Source of the DNA: Amycolatopsis oliviviridis
Lineage (GTDB): Bacteria > Actinomycetota > Actinomycetes > Mycobacteriales > Pseudonocardiaceae
Assembly (NCBI RefSeq): GCF_014654365.1
Contig: NZ_BNAY01000003.1
Span: 434,001 to 498,000, forward strand
Direction: 5' to 3'
Length of the DNA: 64,000 nt
Notes under the pieces: generated by a model
The model's database searches: none
Seen by the model: only the letters and a program-made list of their open reading frames with translations
Told to the model about the DNA's origin: nothing
Shown here: piece after piece, positions 1-7,321 of the stretch
How positions within the stretch are numbered: position 1 is the stretch's first letter
Layout of the letters: every line of letters begins with the position of its first letter
Program-made: the position numbers and the translations under genes

Positions 1-45
1 CCCCCTTCCTGTACCTAGGCGCAAGGAAGGGGGCCTTCATGTACC
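1..45. repeat. Palindromic intergenic element, cut by window edge
   Basis: CCCCCTTCC at 1-9 pairs with GGAAGGGGG at 25-33, followed by CCTTCATGTACCT. The right half matches the element at 2368-2426, so this is a member of the same family with its left part outside the window. Confidence 0.7.
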
Positions 46-107
46 TCAGGCGCGCGAGGGCGTCGGGACCGAGGGCTCACCTCCGCCGTCCTTCTCTGGC
101 TGTCCGC

Positions 108-160
108 GAAGGTCGGGTTTCTCCGGCTGAGCCGAGGAAAGGGGGCCTTCCCGCGCTCTC
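108..160. repeat. Decayed copy of the GGCTGAGCCG/GGGGGCCTTC palindrome
   Basis: The right half (GGCTGAGCCGAGG followed by AAAGGGGGCCTTC) closely matches the perfect palindrome at 24864-24916, while the left half is degraded. No gene is supported between 1 and 304; the stretch holds this element, the truncated one at 1-45 and the palindrome at 239-286. Confidence 0.5.
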
Positions 161-238
161 TCTGCGACCTCTGGTGCGCCTGTGGCGAACGTGGCGATCA
201 CCGAGTCCGTGAAGGCACAGAACCCGTCCGGCCGGGTT

Positions 239-286
239 GGTCGTGAGTGGTAAGTGACGTTAGAACGACATTTACCACTCACGACC
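239..286. repeat. Intergenic palindrome, GGTCGTGAGTGGTAA family, copy 1
   Basis: Perfect 15-bp arms GGTCGTGAGTGGTAA (239-253) and TTACCACTCACGACC (272-286) flank an 18-base centre that is itself partly palindromic. A close second copy lies at 40236-40283. It sits just past the stop of the minus-strand SDR gene and could act as its terminator. Confidence 0.75.
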
Positions 287-304
287 ACCTCGACCCACTC
301 CGTC

Positions 305-1009
305 TTACTTCCCGAAAGAGCCGACCAGCGCTTCGGGAGACTCCCGCGTCGCGTAAAGCTTCCAGAAGGCATCGGCGAAGACGTCCGGGTGGATCACCTC
401 GGGCTCGAAGTCCAGCGGGCTCGATGTGAGCACCCGATGCGGGACGCTGCCCTCGATCAGCGCACCGACGTTGACGGCCCCGGCATAGATGCCCTTCTCG
501 GCGAGTACGGCGTTCAGGTTGTGGAAGTAGTTCCGCAGCGCGGCCTGCGCCATGCCCGCGTTGCCGAGGAACGGCGCCGGGTGCAGGCCGGATTGGCCCG
601 CGGTGAACAGGATCGCGCCGTCGCCGCGCTCGGTCATGCCCGGCAGCACGGCCCGGACCAGCGCCACCGCGGACACCAGGAACCGGTCCAGGATCAGCCG
701 CAGGTTCTCCGGATCGACGTCGAGCACCGGCACGATCCCCTCGCCCATGCTCCCGCCGCCGGGGTTGAAGGCGACCGCGTCGATCCGGCCGATGGCGGTG
801 ACGGCGGCCTCGATTCGCGCCGGTTCGTAGACGTCGGCGACGAATCCGCTCGCTTCGATGCCGTCGCCGTCCAGTTCCGCGACGAGCGCGTCGAGATTCT
901 CGGTGGTGCGCGCGACGAGGGCGATACGGAAGCCCTCGCGGCCGAAACGGCGGGCGAGCGACAGCCCCAGCACCGGTCCGGCGCCGAAGATCGCGAGCGT
1001 TTTGGTCAT
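305..1009 (-). CDS. SDR-family protein without the usual catalytic Tyr/Lys
   Basis: A 234-residue single-domain Rossmann protein. The N-terminal nucleotide-binding loop reads GAGPVLGLS instead of the usual TGxxxGIG, and an NPGG segment stands where NNAG is expected. After the FTAGQSG strand the canonical YxxxK is absent (GNAGMAQAAL occupies that place), so either catalysis differs or the protein only binds a dinucleotide. The ATG at 1009 is preferred over an upstream in-frame start because GGGAGGAA lies directly before it. It is transcribed divergently from a TetR gene, with two similar operators between them, so it is probably the target of that repressor. The substrate is unknown. Confidence 0.85.
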   Translation of the reverse strand: MTKTLAIFGAGPVLGLSLARRFGREGFRIALVARTTENLDALVAELDGDGIEASGFVADVYEPARIEAAVTAIGRIDAVAFNPGGGSMGEGIVPVLDVDPENLRLILDRFLVSAVALVRAVLPGMTERGDGAILFTAGQSGLHPAPFLGNAGMAQAALRNYFHNLNAVLAEKGIYAGAVNVGALIEGSVPHRVLTSSPLDFEPEVIHPDVFADAFWKLYATRESPEALVGSFGK

Positions 1010-1028
1010 GGTTCCTCCCAGCGCAGAT

Positions 1029-1050
1029 AAGTTGAGGATACCCTCAACTT
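1029..1050. promoter_or_regulatory. Likely TetR operator, site 1
   Basis: Perfect inverted repeat AAGTTGAGG-N4-CCTCAACTT in the 94-bp divergent region between the SDR and tetR genes. A second site with the same half-sites begins 38 bp further on. Confidence 0.75.
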
Positions 1051-1066
1051 CTTCGAAGGTACACAC

Positions 1067-1088
1067 AACTTGAGGCCACCTTCAACTT
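1067..1088. promoter_or_regulatory. Likely TetR operator, site 2
   Basis: An imperfect 22-bp repeat of the first operator (AACTTGAGG, four bases, CTTCAACTT), centred 38 bp from site 1 and ending 15 bp before the tetR start. Its position fits autoregulation. Confidence 0.65.
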
Positions 1089-1103
1089 GACTACGATGCG
1101 GGC

Positions 1104-1721
1104 ATGACCAAACCCCTGCGGAAGGACGCCCAGCGCAACCGCGACCTGCTGATCGAAGCCGCCAGGGGGCTCTACGCGGTGCGCGGCCTCGACGTCGCGC
1201 TCGAAGAGATCGCCAAGACCGCCGGCGTCAGCATCGGCACGCTGTACAACCACTTCCCCCAGCGCGCGGATCTGGTGAACGCGGTGTTCGCCGACCGGGC
1301 CGAGACCGTCGCGAAGCTGGCCGAACACGCCCTGTCCCTCGACGACGCCTGGGCCGGGCTGACGTCGTTCATCGAACGGGTCTGCGAACTGCAGGCCGCC
1401 GATCGCGGCTACAACGAGCTGGCCTCGACGCGGCCGCCGCAGGCCGAGGACCTCGAACGCGGGTACGAACTCATGACCCGGGTCGTCGAACGCGCCAAGG
1501 AGAGCGGGGCGCTGCGCGAGGACTTCACCCTTGCGGACATGGCCTTCGTGACCTGGGGAATCGCACGCACCGTCGAGGCTACATCGGCCGTCCGGCCGGA
1601 GGTCTGGCGCCGCCATCTCGCCCTGCTGTTCGACGGGATGCGCGCGCCCGCCGCGAACCCGTTGCCGGAACCGCCGCTGCTGCCCGGCGAGCTGGCCGGG
1701 ATCATGGGCGACTGCGACTGA
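1104..1721 (+). CDS. TetR/AcrR-family transcriptional regulator
   Basis: A 205-residue regulator of normal TetR length. Residues about 10-60 form the DNA-binding domain: the helix-turn-helix reads LEEIAKTAGVSIGTLYNHFP, followed by the typical RADLVNAVF helix. The remainder is the all-helical ligand-binding domain. No strong ribosome-binding site precedes the ATG. It is divergent from the SDR gene and the two near-identical 22-bp inverted repeats between them are its probable operators, so it most likely represses both genes until an unidentified ligand binds. Confidence 0.93.
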   Translation: MTKPLRKDAQRNRDLLIEAARGLYAVRGLDVALEEIAKTAGVSIGTLYNHFPQRADLVNAVFADRAETVAKLAEHALSLDDAWAGLTSFIERVCELQAADRGYNELASTRPPQAEDLERGYELMTRVVERAKESGALREDFTLADMAFVTWGIARTVEATSAVRPEVWRRHLALLFDGMRAPAANPLPEPPLLPGELAGIMGDCD

Positions 1722-1742
1722 AACCGGCAGGCAACCCAAGAC

Positions 1743-1770
1743 CCCTCCGGGGCGTGTTCACCCCGGAGGG
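1743..1770 (+). promoter_or_regulatory. Hairpin covering the ribosome-binding site of the lipoprotein gene
   Basis: A perfect 10-bp stem, CCCTCCGGGG (1743-1752) and CCCCGGAGGG (1761-1770), with an 8-base loop. It lies 21 bases after the tetR stop and its 3' arm contains the GGAGGG that precedes the ATG at 1779. It may terminate tetR transcription, hide the ribosome-binding site, or both. Confidence 0.6.
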
Positions 1771-1778
1771 AAGGTCCT

Positions 1779-2360
1779 ATGAAGACGAAAATTCTGTTCG
1801 CCGCCCTGCTGGGGGCTCTGTTCGCGACGACGGCTTGTTCGGGTGAGGCTGCTCCCCCTGCGACACCGGCGACGGTCACGGTCACCCCGTCGCCGACCCC
1901 GCTCCCGGGGCCGGACGCCAAGACGGTGGCCTGGCTGGACGGGATGTGCGGCGCGATCCACGGTTACGTGAAGGCCAGCAACGACCACGCGAGCAAGCAG
2001 GGTTCCGGCGTCGAGGTGACGAGGCCCTGGCTGAGCCAAGACCTCGGTGTCCGCGCCGAGCTGGCGGGCAAGGTCGTCGACGAGCTGAGCGCGCTGCCCG
2101 CGTCGCCGGTCCCTGGCGGAGACGCGGCAAGGAAGTCCCTTGTGGACAGTTACACGGCGGCGAGGGACGCGGCGGCGGAAGGGAAGCGGAAGCTGGACGC
2201 CTCCAAGAGCCAGGCCGCGCTGGACGCCGGTCTCAAGGCACTGGACGCGGCGCAGAAGCCGCTCACGGAGACCACCGATCCCTTCGCGTCGATCAAAATG
2301 GACACACCGGAACTGCTGGCCGCCGCGTCCGCCGCCAAGAAATGCGCTCCGGGCTCTTGA
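1779..2360 (+). CDS. Small secreted lipoprotein of unknown function
   Basis: A 193-residue protein with a lipoprotein signal peptide: a charged start, a hydrophobic stretch and a lipobox ending at Cys20 (FATTAC). A Thr/Pro-rich linker (about residues 28-47) leads to a mostly helical domain with many Ala and Lys residues and a Cys pair (CGAIHG near residue 58 and KKC close to the C-terminus), which could form a disulfide outside the membrane. I recognise no family. The start has a strong GGAGGG ribosome-binding site that is folded into a hairpin. Confidence 0.8.
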   Translation: MKTKILFAALLGALFATTACSGEAAPPATPATVTVTPSPTPLPGPDAKTVAWLDGMCGAIHGYVKASNDHASKQGSGVEVTRPWLSQDLGVRAELAGKVVDELSALPASPVPGGDAARKSLVDSYTAARDAAAEGKRKLDASKSQAALDAGLKALDAAQKPLTETTDPFASIKMDTPELLAAASAAKKCAPGS

Positions 2361-3246
2361 GTTTTCCAAGTACATGAAGGCCCCCTTCCTTGCGCCTATC
2401 GCAAGGAAGGGGGCCATCATGTACTTCAGCCGGGCGGGGTGAACCGAGCACGGCCGAAGCGATGTCCGTCGCCTCACCCATCCTCGGCAGGCCGTGAACG
2501 TTCAACGGCCCCCAAGCCTTCTTGAACTGCGCCCACTGGTCGTCCGGAACACCCGGCGGGCGCACCAGCTGGGTGTCGATCGTCCCCGGGTCGATCGCCA
2601 GCACCCGGATCCCCTTCGCGCCATAGTCCAGCGCCGCCGCGCGCACCAGCCCTTGAACGGCGCGTTTGCTCGACGTGTAGGCGGCGTGCCCCGGCCTGGT
2701 CTGCTCGGCCTGCGCGGACGCGGTGCAGACGATCACCCCGCCGCCCGCCTTCAGCAGGTGCGGTATCTCGTGCTTGATCGAGAGGAACACCCCGCGCGCG
2801 TTGGTGCGCTGCACGTTCTCCCATTCGTCGAGGGAGATCTCGTGCAACGGCTTGCCGAGGTGGATCCCCGCGTTGTTGAACGCGATGTCGAGCCTGCCGT
2901 ACCGGACGGCGACACCGTCCACAAAGGCCTGGAACTGCTCGGGGACCCGGACGTCCGCGCGAAGGTAGGTCGCTCCCCCGCCCGCCCGGCGGATCTCCCG
3001 TTCGACCTCGCGGCCGAGGTCTTCCCGCCTGCCGCAGAAACCGACCTTGGCACCGGCCGCGGCGAAGGCGATGGCCGTCGCCCGGCCGATCCCCGACGTC
3101 GCCCCCGTGACGATCACGACCTTGCCCGCGAACCGCCCTTGCCCCCGCCGCGGCTCCTGCGCCGTGGCCGTGTTCGCCGCCAGCATCGCGACACCGGCCG
3201 CCGCCGCGCCCCCGAGCACCGCGCGTCTGCCCACTGCTTCGCCCAC
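2293..3246 (-). CDS. Tat-type exported SDR oxidoreductase with replaced C-terminus
   Basis: About 317 residues from the GTG at 3246, chosen because GGAGGG lies just upstream. The N-terminus (GRRAVLGGAAAAGVAML) looks like a twin-arginine signal, although the second Arg context is weak. The SDR core is complete up to the last helix: TGATSGIG, FNNAGIHLG and the catalytic YTSSK. After EATDIASAVLG the normal final strand and glycine-rich end are missing; instead the frame runs through the palindrome at 2368-2426 and 68 bases into the antisense strand of the lipoprotein gene before stopping. The gene is probably degraded or recently truncated. A wide inverted repeat lies directly upstream. Confidence 0.75.
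   Translation of the reverse strand: MGEAVGRRAVLGGAAAAGVAMLAANTATAQEPRRGQGRFAGKVVIVTGATSGIGRATAIAFAAAGAKVGFCGRREDLGREVEREIRRAGGGATYLRADVRVPEQFQAFVDGVAVRYGRLDIAFNNAGIHLGKPLHEISLDEWENVQRTNARGVFLSIKHEIPHLLKAGGGVIVCTASAQAEQTRPGHAAYTSSKRAVQGLVRAAALDYGAKGIRVLAIDPGTIDTQLVRPPGVPDDQWAQFKKAWGPLNVHGLPRMGEATDIASAVLGSPRPAEVHDGPLPCDRRKEGGLHVLGKLKSPERISWRRTRRPAVPVCPF
2368..2426. terminator. Long palindrome, probable terminator after the lipoprotein gene
   Basis: Arms of 27 bases (2368-2394 and 2400-2426) with one mismatch and a 5-base loop; the core is GAAGGCCCCCTTCCTTGCG. It begins 8 bases after the lipoprotein stop and lies inside the reading frame of the opposing SDR gene. It belongs to the palindrome family seen throughout the window. 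Confidence 0.75.
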
Positions 3247-3259
3247 AGATCCCTCCAGG

Positions 3260-3300
3260 TGGATAGCTTCACCTTCCAAAATAGAAAGTAGAGCTATCCA
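3260..3300. promoter_or_regulatory. Wide inverted repeat, likely operator of the SDR gene
   Basis: TGGATAGCT (3260-3268) and AGCTATCCA (3292-3300) are perfect 9-bp half-sites separated by 23 bases of unusually AT-rich sequence. It lies immediately upstream of the GTG at 3246. No regulator gene is adjacent. Confidence 0.6.
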
Positions 3301-3313
3301 TCTGAGGGAATTC

Positions 3314-4504
3314 TCAAGAACCGATCACCGGCGCGATCCCGCCCGCCGCGGCGAGCGCGCGATGCAACGCGAGTTCCGCCGTCGGTCCCTCCGCCAGCAC
3401 GATCCCGGTGCAGGACCGCTGATCCGCGAGGTGCCGGATCTCGTCACCGGGACTCGCCGTCGGATACCACTCCGGCGCGCCGGGCAGACCGGCCAGCCGG
3501 TCGAGCCCGGACCAGCCCTTGAGCACGCCTTCCGTGACCGGATAGGCCAGCACGAACCCGATCCCCGGTCCCCCGCCGATCTCCTGGGTGAGCAGAGCGG
3601 GCTCCTCGCCCAGCGCCAGGGAGATCATCGCGGAATACACGTTGGTGCCCAGCGACCGGCACAGCGCTTCGCCGAGCATCGCCCCGCCGATCCGGATGTT
3701 GATCTCGACGACTTCCGCTCCCTCGGCGGTGAGTACGAATTCGGTGTGGGCGAAGCCCTGTTCGTGCCCGGCGGCCTTGAGCACCTGGCCGATCCACTCG
3801 TCCAGCCCGGCGAGCTCGGCCTCCGGGAAGGCCACCGGGAACGCGGCGGCCTCCTCCCGCCGCACCGGTTCGGGTGACAACTGCCGGGAGAGGATCCCGA
3901 GCAGCCGGGTCCTTCCTTGCCAGGTGACGGTTTCCGCGCTGTAGAGCGGGCCCGCGAAGTACGGTTCGGCGATCAGATGCCCCTTGAGCGGCGTGTCCTT
4001 CGCTTCTTCCCTGGCCCGATCGAGTTCGGCCGCGTCGCGGACGAGCCAGACGCCGCGCGACGACGTTCCCGAGGAATCCTTGACCACCAAAGGGAAACCG
4101 AGTTGTTCGGCGGCCGAGGCCGGCACCGGCCCGCCGCGGGTGAGTCCGTGTTCGTACAGCAGCTCACGCACCGCGCCCTTGTCCCGCAGCACGCGGACGG
4201 CCGCCGCGTCCGGACCGGGCAGGCCGAGCCGGGCGGTGAGTTCGGCGCCCGGCAGTGCCCAGGTGTCGGTCGAGTTGATGATCCCCGCGAGACCCGGGAT
4301 GGCGCGCAACGCGGCTTCGCAGGCCGCGATGTCGGTGGTGTCGATGTCGACGACCTCGACCCTGTCCGGCCCCAGGACGCCGAGTTCGTAGCGGTAGATG
4401 TCGCGGTTTCCGGTGAACAGCACCAGTTTCCGCCCGGCTTCCGCGGCGGCGTCGGCCAGCCTGCCGAGACCGAAGGTGAGTGCTTCCAACAGGACGACGG
4501 TCAC
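3314..4504 (-). CDS. ATP-grasp ligase, last gene of metallophore-like operon
   Basis: A 396-residue protein with the ATP-grasp layout: an N-terminal Rossmann-like pre-domain (VVLLEALTFGLGRLADAA), the central ATP-binding region (FPLVVKDSSGTSSRGVWLV, near residue 135) and a C-terminal metal-binding segment ending in EVVEINIRIGG. Such enzymes join a carboxylate to an amine through an acyl phosphate. The GTG start overlaps the stop of the PLP enzyme (GTGA) and has GGAGC upstream. The pairing with a cysteine-synthase-like enzyme and a siderophore-type ABC transporter suggests it condenses an unusual amino acid into a small chelator. Substrates are not predictable from sequence. Confidence 0.88.
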   Translation of the reverse strand: MTVVLLEALTFGLGRLADAAAEAGRKLVLFTGNRDIYRYELGVLGPDRVEVVDIDTTDIAACEAALRAIPGLAGIINSTDTWALPGAELTARLGLPGPDAAAVRVLRDKGAVRELLYEHGLTRGGPVPASAAEQLGFPLVVKDSSGTSSRGVWLVRDAAELDRAREEAKDTPLKGHLIAEPYFAGPLYSAETVTWQGRTRLLGILSRQLSPEPVRREEAAAFPVAFPEAELAGLDEWIGQVLKAAGHEQGFAHTEFVLTAEGAEVVEINIRIGGAMLGEALCRSLGTNVYSAMISLALGEEPALLTQEIGGGPGIGFVLAYPVTEGVLKGWSGLDRLAGLPGAPEWYPTASPGDEIRHLADQRSCTGIVLAEGPTAELALHRALAAAGGIAPVIGS

Positions 4505-5556
4505 GAGACGCGCTCCTTCCGGTACAACGGCTGCGTGGGTACCCCGAACCGGCGGCGCCGCCAGTCCATCGCCGCCCACGGCAGGGCGAGGTCGTCCAGC
4601 GAGGTGATCTCACGCGGCGCGAGTCCCGCCGGGTCGACGGCCTCGCGATGCCGGGCGAAGACCCTTGCCGTGTACCGATGTCCGGTGTCGGCACCGATCA
4701 CGACGTGCGTCCGCTCCGGATTCCGCGCGGCTTCCCAGCCCGCGACGAGGTACGCGGCCCCGGTGGAGAGCCCGGCGAAGACGGCGTGGTCGCGCATGAG
4801 CCCGATGGTCGCGGCCATGGCGTGCACGAAGTCCAGCCAATGGATCCGGTCGTACAGTTCGTGATCGACGTTGCCGAACGGGATGGCGGACCCGATCCCC
4901 GCGATGATCGCGTCCGGATCGGTGAACCGCTCGCTGCCGAAGGTGACGCTCCCGAACGGCTGGACCCCGGTCAGCCGGACGTCCGGATCGCGTTCGCGCA
5001 GCGACCGCGCGATCCCGCCGGTCGACGCGCCGGTGCCCACGCTGCCGACGACGGTCAGCGGCCCGGACGGCAGCGCGCGGGCGACGAGCTCGGCGACCTC
5101 GCCGTACCCCAGGTAGTGCACGGGATCGTGGTACTGGCGCATCCAATGCATGTCCGGATGCCGGTCCAGGAGTTCGCGCACCCGCGCGACCCGGCGCCGC
5201 TGGTCGAGGCGGAGGTCCTCGGACGGCGGCATCTGGTCGACCGTCGCGCCCAGGATCTCCAGCTGCGAACGCATGGTGAGATCGACGGTGGTGGACGCGA
5301 CGATGTGGCAGCGCAGCCCGTGGCGATGACAGGCCATCGCCAGCGCGAGCGCGTAGATCCCGCTGGAGCTGTCGATCAGCGTCTGTCCTTTTCGGACTGT
5401 ACCGTTCGCGAGCAGCGAGCGGACGGCACCGAGCGCCGCGTAGACCTTCAAGGTCTCGAAGCGGAGCAGCACGATGTTCGGTTCCAGCCGGATCAACGCC
5501 GGTGTCTTGATCGCGTCGGTGACGTGGTCGTGGACCGGTACGGACATGGTGGTCAC
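4501..5556 (-). CDS. Cysteine-synthase-like PLP enzyme with altered signature
   Basis: A 351-residue fold-type II PLP protein. The glycine-rich phosphate loop is clear (GSVGTGASTGGIA, about residue 170), and DSSSGIYALALA near residue 62 matches the substrate loop of cysteine synthases. The usual PSGSxKDR around the Schiff-base lysine is replaced by FETLKVYAALG, making Lys37 the probable PLP lysine. Relatives such as SbnA make diaminopropionate for siderophores, but this protein is too divergent to assign that reaction. The GTG start overlaps the upstream TGA; an ATG lies three codons later. It is co-transcribed with the ATP-grasp and ABC transporter genes. Confidence 0.85.
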   Translation of the reverse strand: MTTMSVPVHDHVTDAIKTPALIRLEPNIVLLRFETLKVYAALGAVRSLLANGTVRKGQTLIDSSSGIYALALAMACHRHGLRCHIVASTTVDLTMRSQLEILGATVDQMPPSEDLRLDQRRRVARVRELLDRHPDMHWMRQYHDPVHYLGYGEVAELVARALPSGPLTVVGSVGTGASTGGIARSLRERDPDVRLTGVQPFGSVTFGSERFTDPDAIIAGIGSAIPFGNVDHELYDRIHWLDFVHAMAATIGLMRDHAVFAGLSTGAAYLVAGWEAARNPERTHVVIGADTGHRYTARVFARHREAVDPAGLAPREITSLDDLALPWAAMDWRRRRFGVPTQPLYRKERVS

Positions 5557-6536
5557 CGGCCGATCGAGCGCAGGTACGCCGCCAGTGATTCGGCGCCCGC
5601 CGCGTTGCGCGGGCCGCTCACGAGGTCCCCGTAGGAGACGACGTGGAACCGGTTGTCGCGCACGGCGGGCGTGTTCTTCAGCTGTGACGCGGATTTGATG
5701 AACGCGATCTTGTCCTTCGCGGGCTGGTCGGCGTAATCCACCACGACGATCACCTCGGGTTCGGCCTTCACCACCGCTTCCCAGCCGACGCTGCCCCAGC
5801 CGTCCTGGAGGTCCCGAAAGACGTTCGTCCCGCCCGCGGCGTCGATGATGTCGTTGGGAGCGGCGTGTTTCCCCGACGTGAAGGGCTGATCGGTGCCGGA
5901 GTCGTAGACGAACACCTTGGCGGGCGGCGTCTTCGGCGCTCCCGCGCGGACCTTGTCGAAGCGCCCCTTGAGTTCCGCGACGAGTTCGTCGGCCCGCTGG
6001 CGGACGCCGAAGATGTCACCGAGGTTGCGCAGGTCGGTGTAGAGCGCTTCCAGCGGTGTCACCTCCGACTTCGCGGTGGGATACTCCCAGCAGGTCTCGG
6101 TGTGCAGGTAGCTCGAAATGCCGACCTGCTCCAGCAGTTTCGGCGTGATCCCGCGTTCTTCGCTGAACCCGGAGTTCCAGCCCGCGATCACCCAGTCCGC
6201 CTTGGCGTTGACCAGGATCTCGCGGGTGACCCGGGAAGTGCCGAGCCGTTCGACCTTGGCGTAGTCGTCCTTCCACGGCGAACCGGCGATCGACGGATCG
6301 CCGAGCGAGTTCATCACGTAGCCGCGCATCCGGCCGGCGAGCCCGAGCGAGAACATCTTCTCGGCACCGGAAACGTCGTAGGCCACCGGACGCTGCGGCG
6401 CCGGGAAGGTGACCTGCGCGCCGCAGTTGGTCACCGTGGCCCGCGCCGGCGCGGCGGGTCCGGCCTCGACCTGGGCACCGCAGGCGCTCAGGAGCAGTGC
6501 CGCGGCGAAGAGCGCGGTCACCCTGGACGGCTTCAT
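5553..6536 (-). CDS. Siderophore-type ABC transporter binding lipoprotein
   Basis: A 327-residue lipoprotein with a lipobox at Cys19 (LLLSAC) and the FepB/FhuD/BtuF-type fold: two lobes joined by a long helix, with typical stretches such as ILVNAKADWVIAGWNSG and VIVVVDYADQP. Proteins of this class carry ferric siderophores, cobamides or similar large ligands to a FecCD permease. An alternative is the cofactor-uptake branch proposed for F420 precursors, which also uses this fold; sequence alone cannot choose. The ATG overlaps the stop of the ATPase gene (ATGA). Cys residues in GAQ and the TETCWEY segment may pair. Confidence 0.9.
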   Translation of the reverse strand: MKPSRVTALFAAALLLSACGAQVEAGPAAPARATVTNCGAQVTFPAPQRPVAYDVSGAEKMFSLGLAGRMRGYVMNSLGDPSIAGSPWKDDYAKVERLGTSRVTREILVNAKADWVIAGWNSGFSEERGITPKLLEQVGISSYLHTETCWEYPTAKSEVTPLEALYTDLRNLGDIFGVRQRADELVAELKGRFDKVRAGAPKTPPAKVFVYDSGTDQPFTSGKHAAPNDIIDAAGGTNVFRDLQDGWGSVGWEAVVKAEPEVIVVVDYADQPAKDKIAFIKSASQLKNTPAVRDNRFHVVSYGDLVSGPRNAAGAESLAAYLRSIGR

Positions 6537-7321
6537 CGTGAGATCCCCTCGGTTTCGTCGGCGGGAAGGTCGTAAAGCAGCTGGAGCGCACCGGTCACGG
6601 GATGGGTGACCGGGGTGACGTCGACGCCGAACACGGCGCGGACCGTTTCCGGTGTGAGCACTTCGGCCGGGGTGCCGCAGGCGGCGAGCGAGCCGCCGCG
6701 CAGCAACGCGATCCGGTGGCAGACGGCGGCGGCGAGGTTGAGGTCGTGCAGGGCGACGAGCACGGTGAGCCCGCAGTCGCGCAGGAATTTCAGCAGTTCG
6801 ACCTGATGCCGGACGTCGAGGTGGTTGGTCGGCTCGTCGAGGACCAGCACCTCGGGTTCCTGGACCAGCGCCCTCGCCACCAGGACCCGCTGCCGTTCGC
6901 CGCCCGAAAGCGTCAGCACGCTGCGCTGGGCGAGGTGGGTGATGTCCATGCGCCGCAACGCTTCCCGGCACAGCGCGCGTTCGCGGGCCGAAAGCCGGAG
7001 GTTGCCGCGCTGATGCGGGGACCGGCCGAGCGCGACGACCTCCTCGACGGTGAAGTCCAGATCCGCCCGGCTGTCCTGGGTGAGCGCGGCGATCCGGCGG
7101 GCGGTGTCGCGCAGGCCCTGCTCGGCGAGATCGGTGCCGTCGAGCAGCACCGCGCCGCCGGATGGCGTCAAGGCCCGGTAGACGCAGCGCAGCGCGGTCG
7201 ACTTGCCGCTGCCGTTCGGGCCGAGGAGCCCGACGACTTCGCCCGCGCCGACGTCCAGCCGCAGTTCGCGGATCAGCGTCGATCCGGCCACCTCGACGGA
7301 AAGGTCGTTCAGGGACAGCAT
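6533..7321 (-). CDS. ABC transporter ATPase, FepC/BtuD type
   Basis: A 262-residue ATPase with Walker A GPNGSGKST (near residue 36), Q-loop LTQD, signature LSGGERQ, Walker B VLVLDEP and the H-loop histidine in VALHDLN. Length and the CRVYRAL/PSGG region are typical of iron-siderophore importers. The start ATG overlaps the permease stop by one base (TGATG). It energises the permease encoded upstream. Confidence 0.95.
   Translation of the reverse strand: MLSLNDLSVEVAGSTLIRELRLDVGAGEVVGLLGPNGSGKSTALRCVYRALTPSGGAVLLDGTDLAEQGLRDTARRIAALTQDSRADLDFTVEEVVALGRSPHQRGNLRLSARERALCREALRRMDITHLAQRSVLTLSGGERQRVLVARALVQEPEVLVLDEPTNHLDVRHQVELLKFLRDCGLTVLVALHDLNLAAAVCHRIALLRGGSLAACGTPAEVLTPETVRAVFGVDVTPVTHPVTGALQLLYDLPADETEGISR

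Noticed and set aside
46..372. Possible 108-residue minus-strand protein at the window start
   Set aside because: It covers two palindromic elements and overlaps the end of the SDR gene; composition is repeat-driven and no family is visible.
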